Shown one piece after another: positions 1 to 8,818 of a stretch of DNA of 64,000 nucleotides (position 1 is the first letter of the stretch; each line of letters opens with the position of its first letter). The DNA lies in the NCBI RefSeq assembly GCF_042676025.1, contig NZ_JBHTJP010000035.1:930001-994000 (forward strand), read 5' to 3'. Under the pieces are notes generated by a model. It did not search any database. It worked only from the letters and a program-made list of their open reading frames with translations, and had not been told where the DNA came from. The DNA is from Salinimicrobium gaetbulicola (GTDB lineage: Bacteria; Bacteroidota; Bacteroidia; Flavobacteriales; Flavobacteriaceae). Made by a program: the position numbers and the translations under genes.

Positions 1-20
1 TTTGAAAGATCCTGCTGAAA

Positions 21-515
21 TTACCTTTTTCCCAACTCAATAACCTCCAGGTCCTTGATCTCCTTTTTGTCGATCTTGAATCTTAACATGGTCCTTACCT
101 GATGAAACCCCTGTTTTCCTGCTGCTCCGGGATTCATGTGCAATAGGTTCAGTTTTTTGTCGTGCATCACCTTTAAAATATGCGAATGACCGGAAATAAA
201 AATGTCAGGAGGGTCATTTTTAATGTCTTCTTTTACCGCCGGGGAGTACCTGCCTGGATAGCCTCCAATATGGGTGATCCAGACATCAACTTCTTCACAT
301 TTAAACCGGTTGTTTAAAGGGAATTCTTTCCTAATGCTACCGCCGTCAATGTTCCCGAAAACTGCTTTTAATGGTTTGATCTTTTTTAGGGCGTCACTCA
401 CTTCGATAGTTCCAATATCTCCTGCGTGCCATATCTCGTCGGCTTCGTCGGCGTACGATTTTATACGATCGTCAATGTGTCCATGGGTGTCACTTAACAG
501 GAGTATCTTTTTCAT
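21..515 (-). CDS. YfcE/MJ0936-type metallophosphoesterase
   Basis: A 164-residue calcineurin-like phosphoesterase, the usual length for the small YfcE family of metal-dependent phosphodiesterases. The metal-binding motifs appear in order: Asp9-x-His11, Gly-Asp at 32-33, Gly-Asn at 54-55, Thr-His at 81-82 and Gly-His-Ser-His at 109-112. There is no signal peptide or membrane segment, so it should be cytosolic. It diverges from truA across a gap of about 100 bp. The family fold is clear, but the physiological substrate cannot be read from the sequence. Confidence 0.9.
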   Translation of the reverse strand: MKKILLLSDTHGHIDDRIKSYADEADEIWHAGDIGTIEVSDALKKIKPLKAVFGNIDGGSIRKEFPLNNRFKCEEVDVWITHIGGYPGRYSPAVKEDIKNDPPDIFISGHSHILKVMHDKKLNLLHMNPGAAGKQGFHQVRTMLRFKIDKKEIKDLEVIELGKR

Positions 516-582
516 TGGTAAATTTTATGTGATGATTAGAAATCTATAACAGCCATGAGATGGGCGGTTGCGTATAATGGCT

Positions 583-590
583 TATCTTTG
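583..590 (+). promoter_or_regulatory. Putative TAnnTTTG -7 element for truA
   Basis: TATCTTTG matches the Bacteroidota -7 consensus TAnnTTTG and lies 30 nt before the truA start. No convincing -33 TTG sits at the standard spacing, so the call rests on the -7 box and its position. Confidence 0.45.
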
Positions 591-620
591 TTTCTTCAAC
601 CGTAAAAGTAAAAATTTAGA

Positions 621-1361
621 TTGAGATATTTCTTGGAGCTGGCATACTTCGGAAAGGCCTATCATGGCTGGCAACGTCAACCCGATGCTGCCTCGGTGCA
701 GGAAGTGGCTGAAAATGCCCTTAGTACCCTGCTTCAGAAAAAGATCGAGATCGTAGGTGCGGGCAGGACAGATGCCGGGGTGCATGCGAGTCAGCTGTAT
801 GCGCATTTTGATGTGGAGGAAAAGTTACCTGAAAATATGATTTTCAGGATCAATTCTTTACTTCCGAAGGATATTGCGGCAGTAGAGTTATTTGAAGTTC
901 AGCCTGAAGCTCATGCAAGATTTGACGCTACGGCCCGCAGTTATGAATATCATATTGTGCAGAAGAAGAACGTGTTTCAAATTAACACTGCTTACTGGGT
1001 GAAAAAAGATTTGGATGTCGAAAAGATGAATGAGGGTGCTAAAATTTTACTGGAATACAAGAACTTTAAATGTTTTTCGAGGTCACGAACAGATGTGAGA
1101 ACCTATAACTGTGAGATCTCACACGCTTACTGGGAAAAGACCACAAGCGGACTGGTTTTTCATATCAAGGCTGACAGGTTTCTTCGCAATATGGTAAGAG
1201 CTATCGTAGGAACGCTCTTAGAAATAGGGCTGGGGAAAATGCATGTGCAGGAAATGCATACGATTATACAAAGTGAGAGCAGGAGTGAGGCAGGAGCCTC
1301 TGTGCCAGCACATGGTTTGTTTTTAACTAAAATAGAATATCCAAAAAGCATATTTAATTAA
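621..1361 (+). CDS. truA: tRNA pseudouridine synthase A (TTG start)
   Basis: Modifies uridines 38-40 in the anticodon stem-loop of tRNAs. The 246-residue protein has the TruA catalytic motif GAGRTDAGVHA with the catalytic Asp at about residue 51, and an RFLRNMVR-type segment near residue 188. The start is a TTG codon. It is the only start that keeps the family N-terminus (RYFLELAYFGKAYHGWQRQ), and the TATCTTTG box lies just upstream. Its stop overlaps the next ATG by one base (TAATG), so the ABC exporter is probably translationally coupled to it. Confidence 0.95.
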   Translation: MRYFLELAYFGKAYHGWQRQPDAASVQEVAENALSTLLQKKIEIVGAGRTDAGVHASQLYAHFDVEEKLPENMIFRINSLLPKDIAAVELFEVQPEAHARFDATARSYEYHIVQKKNVFQINTAYWVKKDLDVEKMNEGAKILLEYKNFKCFSRSRTDVRTYNCEISHAYWEKTTSGLVFHIKADRFLRNMVRAIVGTLLEIGLGKMHVQEMHTIIQSESRSEAGASVPAHGLFLTKIEYPKSIFN

Positions 1362-3133
1362 TGGCTGCATCAACAGGAAACGCGTTTGATTTTAAACTTT
1401 TCAAGAGACTTCTTGAATATACCAATGCTTACAAATGGACCTTCTATTTTGTAGGTGTCGCGGCTGTTTTACTTTCCTTTTTTGCGGTTTTGCGTCCCTA
1501 CTTACTGCAAGTTACCATTGATAATTCAATCGTACCGCAGGACAATGATCAGTTGATCTTCTATATCTCTTTAATGGGGGGTATTTTGATGTTGGAGGTT
1601 ATCTTCCAGTTCCTTTTCATCTATTTTGCTAACTGGCTTGGTCAGGAAGTTATTCGCGATATCCGGGTGAATTTATTCGAGCATATGCTTGAGTTTAAAA
1701 TGAAATATTTTGATAATTCGGCGGTCGGGAGACTGGTAACGCGTGCGGTAAGTGATATTGAAACCATAGCGAGTATCTTCAGCCAGGGATTGTTCATGAT
1801 CATTAGTGACCTTCTAAAGATGATCGTAGTTCTAGGATTCATGTTCTACCAAAGCTGGAAACTTACATTATTGGTTCTCTTGATACTTCCTTTCATTTTA
1901 TATGCGACGCGTGTATTTCAGAAAAAGATGAAACTGGCGTTCGAGGAAGTGCGAACACAAGTTGCCAACTTGAATACCTTTGTGCAGGAGCGTATTACCG
2001 GAATGAAGATCGTCCAGTTGTTCACCCGGGAGGAAAGAGAATATGAGAAGTTTAAAGAGATAAATGACAAGCATAGGAAAGGCTGGATTAAAACGGTATG
2101 GTATAACTCCATTTTCTTTCCTATTGCCGAAATGTCCACCTCTATAACTATTGGTTTGATCGTTTGGTATGGAGGATTGCGCGTGATGGCCGGGAGTGAA
2201 GCGATCACTTTAGGGGTGATCGTTGCCTTCATTGAGTTGAGTCAGATGTTGTTCAGGCCGCTAAGGCAGATCGCTGATAAATTCAATACCCTTCAAATGG
2301 GAATGGTGGCAGCTAACCGCGTTTTCGGGATCCTGGATACCAAGGCTTCGATTGCCGATAATGGTACTCTAGAGATCGATCACCTTAAAGGGGAAATAGA
2401 ATTTGAAAATGTGCATTTTGGATACATCGAAAAAGAAGAGGTTTTGAAAGGTATCTCCTTTAAAGCGCAGGAAGGTGAAACAGTGGCGATTGTAGGTGCT
2501 ACAGGTGCCGGGAAATCAACTATTATCAATCTTTTGAACCGTTCTTACGAGATCTGGGATGGTCGTATTCTTATCGACGGTGTTGATACCAAGGATATCA
2601 CTTTAAGATCCCTTCGTTCACAAATTGCCATCGTATTGCAGGATGTATTTCTCTTTGCAGATACAATTTTGAATAATATTACTTTAAATCATCCGGAGAT
2701 CACTAAAGAAACGGTAGTGCAGGCAGCCAAAGATATTGGGGTGCACGAATTTATTTCAAGTCTGCCGGGAGGCTATGATTACAATGTTAAGGAACGTGGG
2801 GTTATGCTTTCTTCAGGACAGCGTCAATTGATCGCGTTTTTGAGAGCCTACGTAAGTAATCCGAGTATACTTGTTCTGGATGAGGCTACTTCTTCTGTTG
2901 ATTCATACAGCGAACAATTGATCCAGGATGCGACCGATAAGATTACACAAGGACGTACTTCTATAGTTATTGCCCATAGGTTGGCTACGGTTAAAAAAGC
3001 TGATAAAATATTAGTAATGGATGCCGGGAAAATAGTAGAAATGGGCACACACCATGAGCTACTTCAAAAAACGGATGGTTACTATAAAAAGTTATACGAA
3101 GTGCAGTTCATGCAAGAGGAAGAAACCTTATAG
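1361..3133 (+). CDS. MsbA-like ABC exporter, fused permease and ATPase
   Basis: A 590-residue half-transporter with an N-terminal six-helix exporter domain (about 1-320) and a C-terminal nucleotide-binding domain. The Walker A motif GATGAGKST lies near 379, the signature LSSGQ near 483 and the Walker B ILVLDEATSS near 503. It would dimerise in the inner membrane and flip or export a lipid, peptide or drug. The signature reads SSGQ rather than SGGQ, a common variant in this branch. It is coupled to truA by a one-base overlap and is convergent with cdaA. The substrate is unknown; lipid flipping is only a family-level guess. Confidence 0.9.
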   Translation: MAASTGNAFDFKLFKRLLEYTNAYKWTFYFVGVAAVLLSFFAVLRPYLLQVTIDNSIVPQDNDQLIFYISLMGGILMLEVIFQFLFIYFANWLGQEVIRDIRVNLFEHMLEFKMKYFDNSAVGRLVTRAVSDIETIASIFSQGLFMIISDLLKMIVVLGFMFYQSWKLTLLVLLILPFILYATRVFQKKMKLAFEEVRTQVANLNTFVQERITGMKIVQLFTREEREYEKFKEINDKHRKGWIKTVWYNSIFFPIAEMSTSITIGLIVWYGGLRVMAGSEAITLGVIVAFIELSQMLFRPLRQIADKFNTLQMGMVAANRVFGILDTKASIADNGTLEIDHLKGEIEFENVHFGYIEKEEVLKGISFKAQEGETVAIVGATGAGKSTIINLLNRSYEIWDGRILIDGVDTKDITLRSLRSQIAIVLQDVFLFADTILNNITLNHPEITKETVVQAAKDIGVHEFISSLPGGYDYNVKERGVMLSSGQRQLIAFLRAYVSNPSILVLDEATSSVDSYSEQLIQDATDKITQGRTSIVIAHRLATVKKADKILVMDAGKIVEMGTHHELLQKTDGYYKKLYEVQFMQEEETL

Positions 3134-3134
3134 G

Positions 3135-3908
3135 CTAGACTAGATCTGCCTGTAATTTTCTGATGAGTTCTTCCCTGTCTTCAAACATCACGAATTCTCC
3201 GTCCTGAATATAGGATATCTGGCCGGTTTCCTCACTGACTACCAGTGCCAGGGCATCGGTTTTTTCGGTGATCCCTACTGCGGCCCGGTGTCGAAGTCCA
3301 AATCTTAAAGGAATGGTTCTGTCGTTGGAAACGGGTAATACCACACGAGTGGCGGTGATGTAGTTATCTTCAATGATGATCGCGCCATCGTGAAGAATAC
3401 TGTTCTTGTAAAAAATAGATTCAATGATCGGCTGATTGACCAGGATCTTCATATTGTCTCCTGTGTTCTTCACAAAATCCAGGCTGGTACTTTTTTGAAT
3501 GACGATCAGGGCTCCGGTATTTTGCTTACCCATGTTTTCACAGGCACGCACAATGGCCTCCACATCATTAGGAGTTTCAAGGTCGTCCTTGATAAGTTTC
3601 AGTGTTTGAAGAAATTTTCGTCTACGAGCAAAATTGGTGGACCCGATCATAAGCAGAAACTTTCTGATCTCCTGCTGAAAAACCACGATCAGTGCGAACA
3701 TTCCCACTCCTATGAACTCTCCCAGCACATTGCTCAGCATTTCCATCTGAAGTAACTGCGTAAGCTTCCAGACAAAATAGATGATCACGATTCCTATGAA
3801 AATGTTGACCGCGACCGTACCCTTTACCAGTTTGTATAAATAGTAGAGAAGGGCGGCTATAAGAACAATATCAACTATATCGAGGATGCGTAGATCTAAG
3901 AAGTCCAA
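3135..3908 (-). CDS. cdaA: Diadenylate cyclase CdaA
   Basis: Makes cyclic di-AMP from two ATP. The 257-residue protein has three N-terminal membrane helices (about 10-85) and then a DAC domain with the diagnostic DGA (174-176) and RHR (206-208) motifs. This is the CdaA/DacA architecture rather than DisA. It lies 35 bp downstream of folP on the same strand, so the two are probably co-transcribed. No CdaR-like partner is visible next to it. In other bacteria c-di-AMP controls potassium and osmotic balance and the cell envelope; nothing in the window shows the targets here. Confidence 0.95.
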   Translation of the reverse strand: MDFLDLRILDIVDIVLIAALLYYLYKLVKGTVAVNIFIGIVIIYFVWKLTQLLQMEMLSNVLGEFIGVGMFALIVVFQQEIRKFLLMIGSTNFARRRKFLQTLKLIKDDLETPNDVEAIVRACENMGKQNTGALIVIQKSTSLDFVKNTGDNMKILVNQPIIESIFYKNSILHDGAIIIEDNYITATRVVLPVSNDRTIPLRFGLRHRAAVGITEKTDALALVVSEETGQISYIQDGEFVMFEDREELIRKLQADLV

Positions 3909-3943
3909 GGATGTGCTTTTTGGTAAATGTAAAAAAATCTATG

Positions 3944-4768
3944 TTAGTTTTTCATTCGCTCGGTCAATTTCACACATTCCACTGCTTCTTTCACGTCATG
4001 AACCCTGATAATATTGGCTCCTTTCATCAAAGAAATAGTATTCAATACGGTGGTGCCGTTCAAAGCTTCTTCAGGGGTGGTCTGAAAAGTCTTGTAAATG
4101 AGGGATTTTCTTGAAAGTGCAGAAAGGATCGGGAGTTCAAGATTTTTAAGCAGTTCCAGTTTTGAAAGCAGTTCAAAGTTCTGGCTGATGTTCTTCGAAA
4201 ATCCAAATCCGGGGTCAATGATAAGGTCGTTGATACCATGATCCTTCGCTTCGGCGGTCTTTTCAGAAAAATAATAGAGAATATCTTCTGCAAGGTCATT
4301 GTACTCATTGAGGTCCTTCATGGTTTGAGGGTTGCCACGCATATGCATCATGATGTAAGGAACCTGTACATCAGCGACGGTTTTCATCATTTTTGGGTCC
4401 AGACTTCCTGCGGAAATATCATTGACCATCGCAGCACCTGCTTCCACGCAATTTTTGGCGACATTACTTCGGAAGGTGTCCACGGAAAGAATGATGTCCG
4501 GAAAATTTTCAACCAATGACTCTATTACCGGAAGTATTCTTTTTAGCTCCTCTTCTTCGGTAATATCTGTAGCTCCAGGCCTGCTGCTATAGGCGCCTAC
4601 GTCAATGAAATCTGCTCCTTCCTCGAGCATTTTTTCGGCATGAAGCAGGAATTCCATTTTAGTTTTTCGCTTTCCGCCGTCATAAAAAGAGTCGGGTGTA
4701 ATATTGAGAATACCCATGACCTTTGGCGTGGTAAGATCGATTAATTGGCCCTTGCAGTTGATATACAT
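3944..4768 (-). CDS. folP: Dihydropteroate synthase
   Basis: Condenses p-aminobenzoate with dihydropterin pyrophosphate in folate synthesis and is the sulfonamide target. The 274 residues match the family, with MGILNITPDSFYDGG (18-32), DVGAYSSRPGA (about 57-67), a DIIL-SVDTFR strand, the VNDIS motif, and DPGFGFSK for phosphate binding. It is the first gene of a minus-strand pair with cdaA and diverges from the DUF1599 gene. A C-terminal RVHDV motif completes the barrel. Confidence 0.96.
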   Translation of the reverse strand: MYINCKGQLIDLTTPKVMGILNITPDSFYDGGKRKTKMEFLLHAEKMLEEGADFIDVGAYSSRPGATDITEEEELKRILPVIESLVENFPDIILSVDTFRSNVAKNCVEAGAAMVNDISAGSLDPKMMKTVADVQVPYIMMHMRGNPQTMKDLNEYNDLAEDILYYFSEKTAEAKDHGINDLIIDPGFGFSKNISQNFELLSKLELLKNLELPILSALSRKSLIYKTFQTTPEEALNGTTVLNTISLMKGANIIRVHDVKEAVECVKLTERMKN

Positions 4769-4852
4769 TTAAAAGGATGGTTTTTTGAATGGAAAAATTA
4801 ACTTTGACAATTCGAAATAAATCAGCGAAATTTACGCAAATAACCCGTTTTT

Positions 4853-5410
4853 ATGAAGGATACTTCAGCACAATATGATGCGGTGGTAGAAGAATGCCGC
4901 AGTTTGTTTATTAAAAAGATGAAAGATTATGGATGTGCCTGGCGCATTTTAAGACTGCCGTCCCTTACAGACCAGATCTTTATTAAGGCGCAACGCATTC
5001 GCGGACTTCAGGAAAACGCGGTTCAGAAAGTAGATGAAGGTCAGGAACCTGAATTTATAGGTATCATCAATTACTCCATCATGGCGTTGATCCAGCTTGA
5101 AAAAGGAGTGGCTGCACAACCCGACCTTTCCACCCAGGAGGTGGCAGATCTTTATGATTCTGTAATAGGGAAGACCAAAAAATTGATGGAAGATAAGAAT
5201 CACGATTACGGTGAAGCCTGGCGAGATATGAGGGTAAGTTCCCTTACAGATCTTATTCTTCAGAAATTACTTAGGATCAAACAGATCGAAGATAATAAAG
5301 GCAAAACCCTGGTGAGCGAAGGGATAAGTGCGAACTATGAAGATATGATCAATTATGCCATTTTTGCCCTCATTCATATTCACGAGAACAGCGAATTAAG
5401 TAGATCATAA
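4853..5410 (+). CDS. DUF1599 protein with two tandem repeats
   Basis: A 185-residue protein made of two copies of one module. Residues about 9-84 and 104-181 both read K-K-x-M-x-D-[YH]-x-x-x-x-A-W-R, then S-L-T-D-x-I, a K-x-x-R-I segment and an E-x-x-x-I-x-[NM]-Y-[AS]-I-x-A-L-I helix. This matches DUF1599, a Bacteroidota family I recall as a predicted nucleotide-modification-associated domain. The acidic, all-helical look is compatible with a MazG-like fold, but that is inference. It diverges from folP and lies 12 bp before the DoxX-like gene, probably as one operon. Confidence 0.85.
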   Translation: MKDTSAQYDAVVEECRSLFIKKMKDYGCAWRILRLPSLTDQIFIKAQRIRGLQENAVQKVDEGQEPEFIGIINYSIMALIQLEKGVAAQPDLSTQEVADLYDSVIGKTKKLMEDKNHDYGEAWRDMRVSSLTDLILQKLLRIKQIEDNKGKTLVSEGISANYEDMINYAIFALIHIHENSELSRS

Positions 5411-5422
5411 AATACAGTCAGC

Positions 5423-6517
5423 ATGAAAATTCTTGTAGGTTTTGCCCGTTGGGTAGTAGGAATACTTTTTATTTTTTCAGGTTTTGTAAAACTCAATGAT
5501 CCTATTGGGTTTTCTTTTAAGCTTGAGGAATACTTCAGCCCATCTGTTCTAAACCTTGAATTTCTGGCACCCTTTGCCCTGGTGATCGCCATTTTACTGG
5601 TGGTTTTCGAACTGGTTTTGGGGATCATGTTACTAATTGGCTACCTGCCTAAATTCACCACCTGGTCATTACTTTTAATGATCATCTTTTTCACCTTTTT
5701 GACGTTCTATTCCGCTTATTTCAATAAGGTAACCGATTGCGGATGTTTTGGCGACGCGATTCCGTTAACACCATGGCAGTCCTTTTATAAGGACGTGATC
5801 CTGTTCGTGTTGATCCTTATTCTGTTCTTTAATAAAAAATATATCGATCCTTATCTGGCTCCGGCTTCCCATCGCTGGATCGTGTTCCTGGCTTTCATGC
5901 TGTGCTTTACTTTCGCTTATTACGTTTTAATGCATTTACCGCTGATAGATTTCAGGGCTTATAAGGTGGGGACGAATATTGAAGAAGGTATGAGCGTGCC
6001 CAAAGATGCGCCCAAAGCTGTCTATGATTATAACTGGAAGTTCAATGTGAATGGCGAGGAAAAGATCGTGACCACTACGGGGGCATACCCAACAACCGAA
6101 GGGGAATTTATTGAAGTGGAAACTGAGCTGGTACAGGAAGGATATGTGCCGCCTATCCATGATTTTTCTATGGAAAAGAACGGGGAAGACTTTACTTCAG
6201 AATTACTGAACGAACCTAAATTACTTGTCATTATAGCCTACAGCCTGCGCAGAAGTGAAGCTGATGGGCTCTCCAAACTTCAGCCTGTGATCAAAGAGGC
6301 CATAAGTAAAGGGTATAGGGTTATAGGGCTTTCTGCTTCGGGTGACGACCTGAAAGCCGGGATTAGTGAAAAATATGATCTGGACCTGGAATGGTTCTTT
6401 AGTGATGAGACCGCTCTTAAGACTATCGTTCGCAGTAATCCCGGAATCTTAACCCTTCAGAAGGGAACCATTACCCAAAAGTTACACTGGAACGATTTAG
6501 AGAAATTGGAGCTTTAA
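5423..6517 (+). CDS. DoxX/MauE-type membrane protein with thioredoxin-like C-terminus (BT_3928 family)
   Basis: A 364-residue protein. The N-terminal 150 residues carry four membrane helices with the DoxX-type GILFIFSGFVKLNDPIGF start and a CGCFGD motif near residue 109. A fifth helix lies near 152-172, followed by a soluble C-terminal part with a thioredoxin-like strand pattern but no CxxC pair. I recognise the layout as the BT_3928-like family that sits beside tpiA in many Bacteroidota. A role in envelope redox or methylamine-dehydrogenase-like maturation is only inferred from MauE similarity. Confidence 0.75.
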   Translation: MKILVGFARWVVGILFIFSGFVKLNDPIGFSFKLEEYFSPSVLNLEFLAPFALVIAILLVVFELVLGIMLLIGYLPKFTTWSLLLMIIFFTFLTFYSAYFNKVTDCGCFGDAIPLTPWQSFYKDVILFVLILILFFNKKYIDPYLAPASHRWIVFLAFMLCFTFAYYVLMHLPLIDFRAYKVGTNIEEGMSVPKDAPKAVYDYNWKFNVNGEEKIVTTTGAYPTTEGEFIEVETELVQEGYVPPIHDFSMEKNGEDFTSELLNEPKLLVIIAYSLRRSEADGLSKLQPVIKEAISKGYRVIGLSASGDDLKAGISEKYDLDLEWFFSDETALKTIVRSNPGILTLQKGTITQKLHWNDLEKLEL

Positions 6518-6598
6518 ATGCTCTGAAATATGACCAAAATCAGCCCTTTGGGCAGCGCTTTCCTCTTGAAAAGCTTCGTTCCTTTTGATGCTATTCGG

Positions 6599-6606
6599 TA
6601 TATTTG
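6599..6606 (+). promoter_or_regulatory. Putative TAnnTTTG -7 element for tpiA
   Basis: TATATTTG fits the Bacteroidota -7 box. If it is used, tpiA would have an untranslated leader of about 130 nt containing the hairpin at 6662-6713. Confidence 0.4.
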
Positions 6607-6661
6607 TGGCCGTTAACAGTGGAGCTTTGTGCTTCCCAAAACATTAAATTTCAAACTAATC

Positions 6662-6713
6662 AAAATTCATTTTTTTAGTAATCCTTTAGGGGAAACTTCC
6701 AAAAATGAATTTT
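6662..6713 (+). promoter_or_regulatory. 13-bp inverted repeat in the tpiA leader
   Basis: AAAATTCATTTTT at 6662-6674 and its exact reverse complement AAAAATGAATTTT at 6701-6713 enclose a 26-nt loop and end 25 nt before the tpiA ATG. It is AT-rich with few GC pairs, so it could be a weak terminator or attenuator, an operator, or an mRNA structure. Function is not known. Confidence 0.5.
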
Positions 6714-6738
6714 ACCTTACCCTTTTAAAATACTGAAA

Positions 6739-7491
6739 ATGAGAGACAAAATAGTTGCCGGTAACTGGAAAATGAATAATGATCTTGCGCAAACCGAAGA
6801 TCTTTTAGCCAAAATAAAATCTTTAAGATCTGAAAAGGCGGGAGTACGTGTGATCGTGGCACCTTCTTTTACCAATTTATGGCACGCCTTTGAATCTTTG
6901 AGGGAAACTTCTGTTGAGGTGGCTGCTCAAAATATGAATGAAAATGAAAACGGTGCTTTTACAGGTGAAGTTTCCGCGTCTATGCTTACCAGTGTAGGTG
7001 TGAAATCTGTGATCCTGGGGCATAGTGAGCGTCGTGCGATCTATAAGGAAACAGATGAATTACTTGCTAAGAAGGTGGATGCCGCATTTAATAATGACAT
7101 GGAAGTGATCTTCTGTTGTGGTGAAGAGCTGGAAGACAGAAAAAGCGAGAACCATTATGAAGTGGTTAAATCACAGCTTGAAAAAGGGCTTTTCCACATA
7201 TCTTCAGATGCATGGAAGAACGTTGTGATCGCTTACGAACCGGTGTGGGCTATTGGAACAGGTGAGACAGCCTCTCCTGAACAAGCCCAGGAAATGCACG
7301 CCTTTATCAGAAAGACCATTTCTGAAAAGTTTGGAGCAGAGATCGCGAATGATGTGTCTATACTTTACGGTGGTAGTGTAAAACCGGCCAATGCAGAAGA
7401 GATCTTTGCGAAGGAAGATGTGGACGGCGGACTTATTGGCGGTGCCAGTTTGAAAGCTGAAGACTTTTTAGCGATCGTAGCGGCCATCTAA
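6739..7491 (+). CDS. tpiA: Triosephosphate isomerase
   Basis: Interconverts dihydroxyacetone phosphate and glyceraldehyde 3-phosphate. The 250 residues contain GNWKMN (Asn9, Lys11), LGHSERR with the catalytic His, AYEPVWAIGTG with the catalytic Glu before flexible loop 6, and the YGGSV and GGLIGGASL phosphate-binding segments. The next gene, prmA, starts one base after the stop codon, so the two are an operon. Confidence 0.98.
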   Translation: MRDKIVAGNWKMNNDLAQTEDLLAKIKSLRSEKAGVRVIVAPSFTNLWHAFESLRETSVEVAAQNMNENENGAFTGEVSASMLTSVGVKSVILGHSERRAIYKETDELLAKKVDAAFNNDMEVIFCCGEELEDRKSENHYEVVKSQLEKGLFHISSDAWKNVVIAYEPVWAIGTGETASPEQAQEMHAFIRKTISEKFGAEIANDVSILYGGSVKPANAEEIFAKEDVDGGLIGGASLKAEDFLAIVAAI

Positions 7492-7492
7492 T

Positions 7493-8332
7493 ATGAAAGA
7501 AATGAATTATCTGGAGTTTAAATTTGTGATTGAACCTCCGCAACCGGCTACCGATATCCTTATTGCAGAATTGGGATCGATAGGATTCGAAAGTTTTGTG
7601 GAGAATGAAGATGGGGTGACGGCTTATATTCCTAAAGAGGAGTTTGAAGCTGAATCAATGGCGGGAATTCACATTCTCCAGTCCAATGAATTCGATATAT
7701 CTTTTACTCAAACAGAGATCGAGCAGGTCAATTGGAACGAGGAATGGGAAAAGAATTTTCATCCTATTCTTGTAGATGATACTTGTGGGGTTAGGGCTCC
7801 TTTTCATCCAAAGCCCGATGTGAAATACGACATTGTCATCGAGCCGAAAATGTCCTTTGGGACCGGCCATCACGCGACCACGCATATGATGATCCAGTTC
7901 TTGCTGGGTCACGATCTCGAAGGAAAAAAGGTCCTGGATATGGGATGTGGTACCGGGGTACTTGCTATCGTCGCAGAGAAAAGAGGTGCCGGGCCAATTG
8001 ACGCGATCGACATTGATAACTGGTGTTACCTGAATACCATTGAAAATGTGGAGCGTAATGACTGCAAGAATATTTCGACTTATGAAGGCGCAGCAGAATT
8101 GTTGAAGGGCAGGGAGTATGACACCATTATTGCCAATATTAACCGGAATATACTTCTTGAAGATATTTCAACTTATGTTAAATGTCTGCTTCCTCACGGG
8201 GAGTTGTATCTAAGCGGGTTTTACGGCAAGGATATTCCTTTCATTAAGGAAGAATGTGAGAAAAATGGCCTGCAATTTGACAAGCAATTGGAAAGAGATG
8301 AATGGGTTGCTCTCAGGTTCTTAAAGAAATAA
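7493..8332 (+). CDS. prmA: Ribosomal protein L11 methyltransferase
   Basis: An S-adenosylmethionine-dependent lysine methyltransferase for ribosomal protein L11. The 279 residues have the N-terminal substrate-recognition domain (about 1-100) followed by a class I Rossmann fold with DMGCGTGVLAI near residue 152 and DIDNWC further on. The usual NPP-type catalytic motif is replaced by NINRN, as I recall for Bacteroidota members. A second ATG three codons downstream (MNYLEF) is an equally good start. It follows tpiA with one intervening base. Confidence 0.93.
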   Translation: MKEMNYLEFKFVIEPPQPATDILIAELGSIGFESFVENEDGVTAYIPKEEFEAESMAGIHILQSNEFDISFTQTEIEQVNWNEEWEKNFHPILVDDTCGVRAPFHPKPDVKYDIVIEPKMSFGTGHHATTHMMIQFLLGHDLEGKKVLDMGCGTGVLAIVAEKRGAGPIDAIDIDNWCYLNTIENVERNDCKNISTYEGAAELLKGREYDTIIANINRNILLEDISTYVKCLLPHGELYLSGFYGKDIPFIKEECEKNGLQFDKQLERDEWVALRFLKK

Positions 8333-8349
8333 ATTTGAGAGGATTTTTT

Positions 8350-8357
8350 TATCTTTG
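8350..8357 (+). promoter_or_regulatory. Putative TAnnTTTG -7 element for clpS
   Basis: TATCTTTG lies 28 nt before the chosen clpS ATG. An upstream TTTG at 8334-8337 is closer than the usual -33 spacing, so only the -7 box is supported. Confidence 0.4.
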
Positions 8358-8385
8358 GCAAAGAAGCTAATGAAATAGAGTGATT

Positions 8386-8661
8386 ATGAGTACGAAGGAG
8401 AAAGTTTTAGAGAAAACAAAAGTTCAGGATAAAGAGTCGCGTTTACATGAGATCGTCTTGTATAATGATGATTACAATACTTTTGATCATGTAATAGAGA
8501 CCCTTATCATTGCCTGTGATCATCAACCGGAACAGGCTGAGCAATGTGCTTTGTTGGTTCACTACAAAGGAAAATGTGTAGTGAAAACGGGCACTTATAA
8601 GGATCTGGAGCCTCGCTGCGGAAAATTACTGGAAGAAGGATTGTCAGCCGAGATAGTATAG
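8386..8661 (+). CDS. clpS: ATP-dependent Clp protease adaptor ClpS
   Basis: Delivers N-degron substrates to ClpAP-type proteases. The protein is 91 residues from the ATG chosen here; an in-frame GTG two codons upstream is less likely. It has the ClpS core: VLYNDDYNTFDHVIETL near the start, a hydrophobic helix with AEQCALLVHYKGKCVVKTG, and a C-terminal helix ending LLEEGLSAEIV. The HYKGK segment matches the family's conserved loop. It stands 50 bp after prmA with its own promoter-like box and ends in a strong terminator. Confidence 0.92.
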   Translation: MSTKEKVLEKTKVQDKESRLHEIVLYNDDYNTFDHVIETLIIACDHQPEQAEQCALLVHYKGKCVVKTGTYKDLEPRCGKLLEEGLSAEIV

Positions 8662-8683
8662 ATTTACAAACAAAGTGATTAGA

Positions 8684-8716
8684 AAAGAGGCTGCCATTTG
8701 GCGGCCTTTTTAATTT
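8684..8716 (+). terminator. Rho-independent terminator after clpS (copy 1 of a 28-nt repeat)
   Basis: Stem AGGCTGCC (8688-8695) and GGCGGCCT (8700-8707) with an ATTT loop and one G-T pair, followed by a T-rich run. A 28-nt stretch (8684-8711) containing this hairpin recurs exactly at 9761-9788. Confidence 0.85.
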
Positions 8717-8818
8717 TTAAATAATAGAATCGTTAAATTTTTTAACTAAATTTAGCCTCTGAAAGTTCTGCCCCCTACCTTTTCTTTCATTTTTAATTTA
8801 TAACCAAATCTTACCAAA

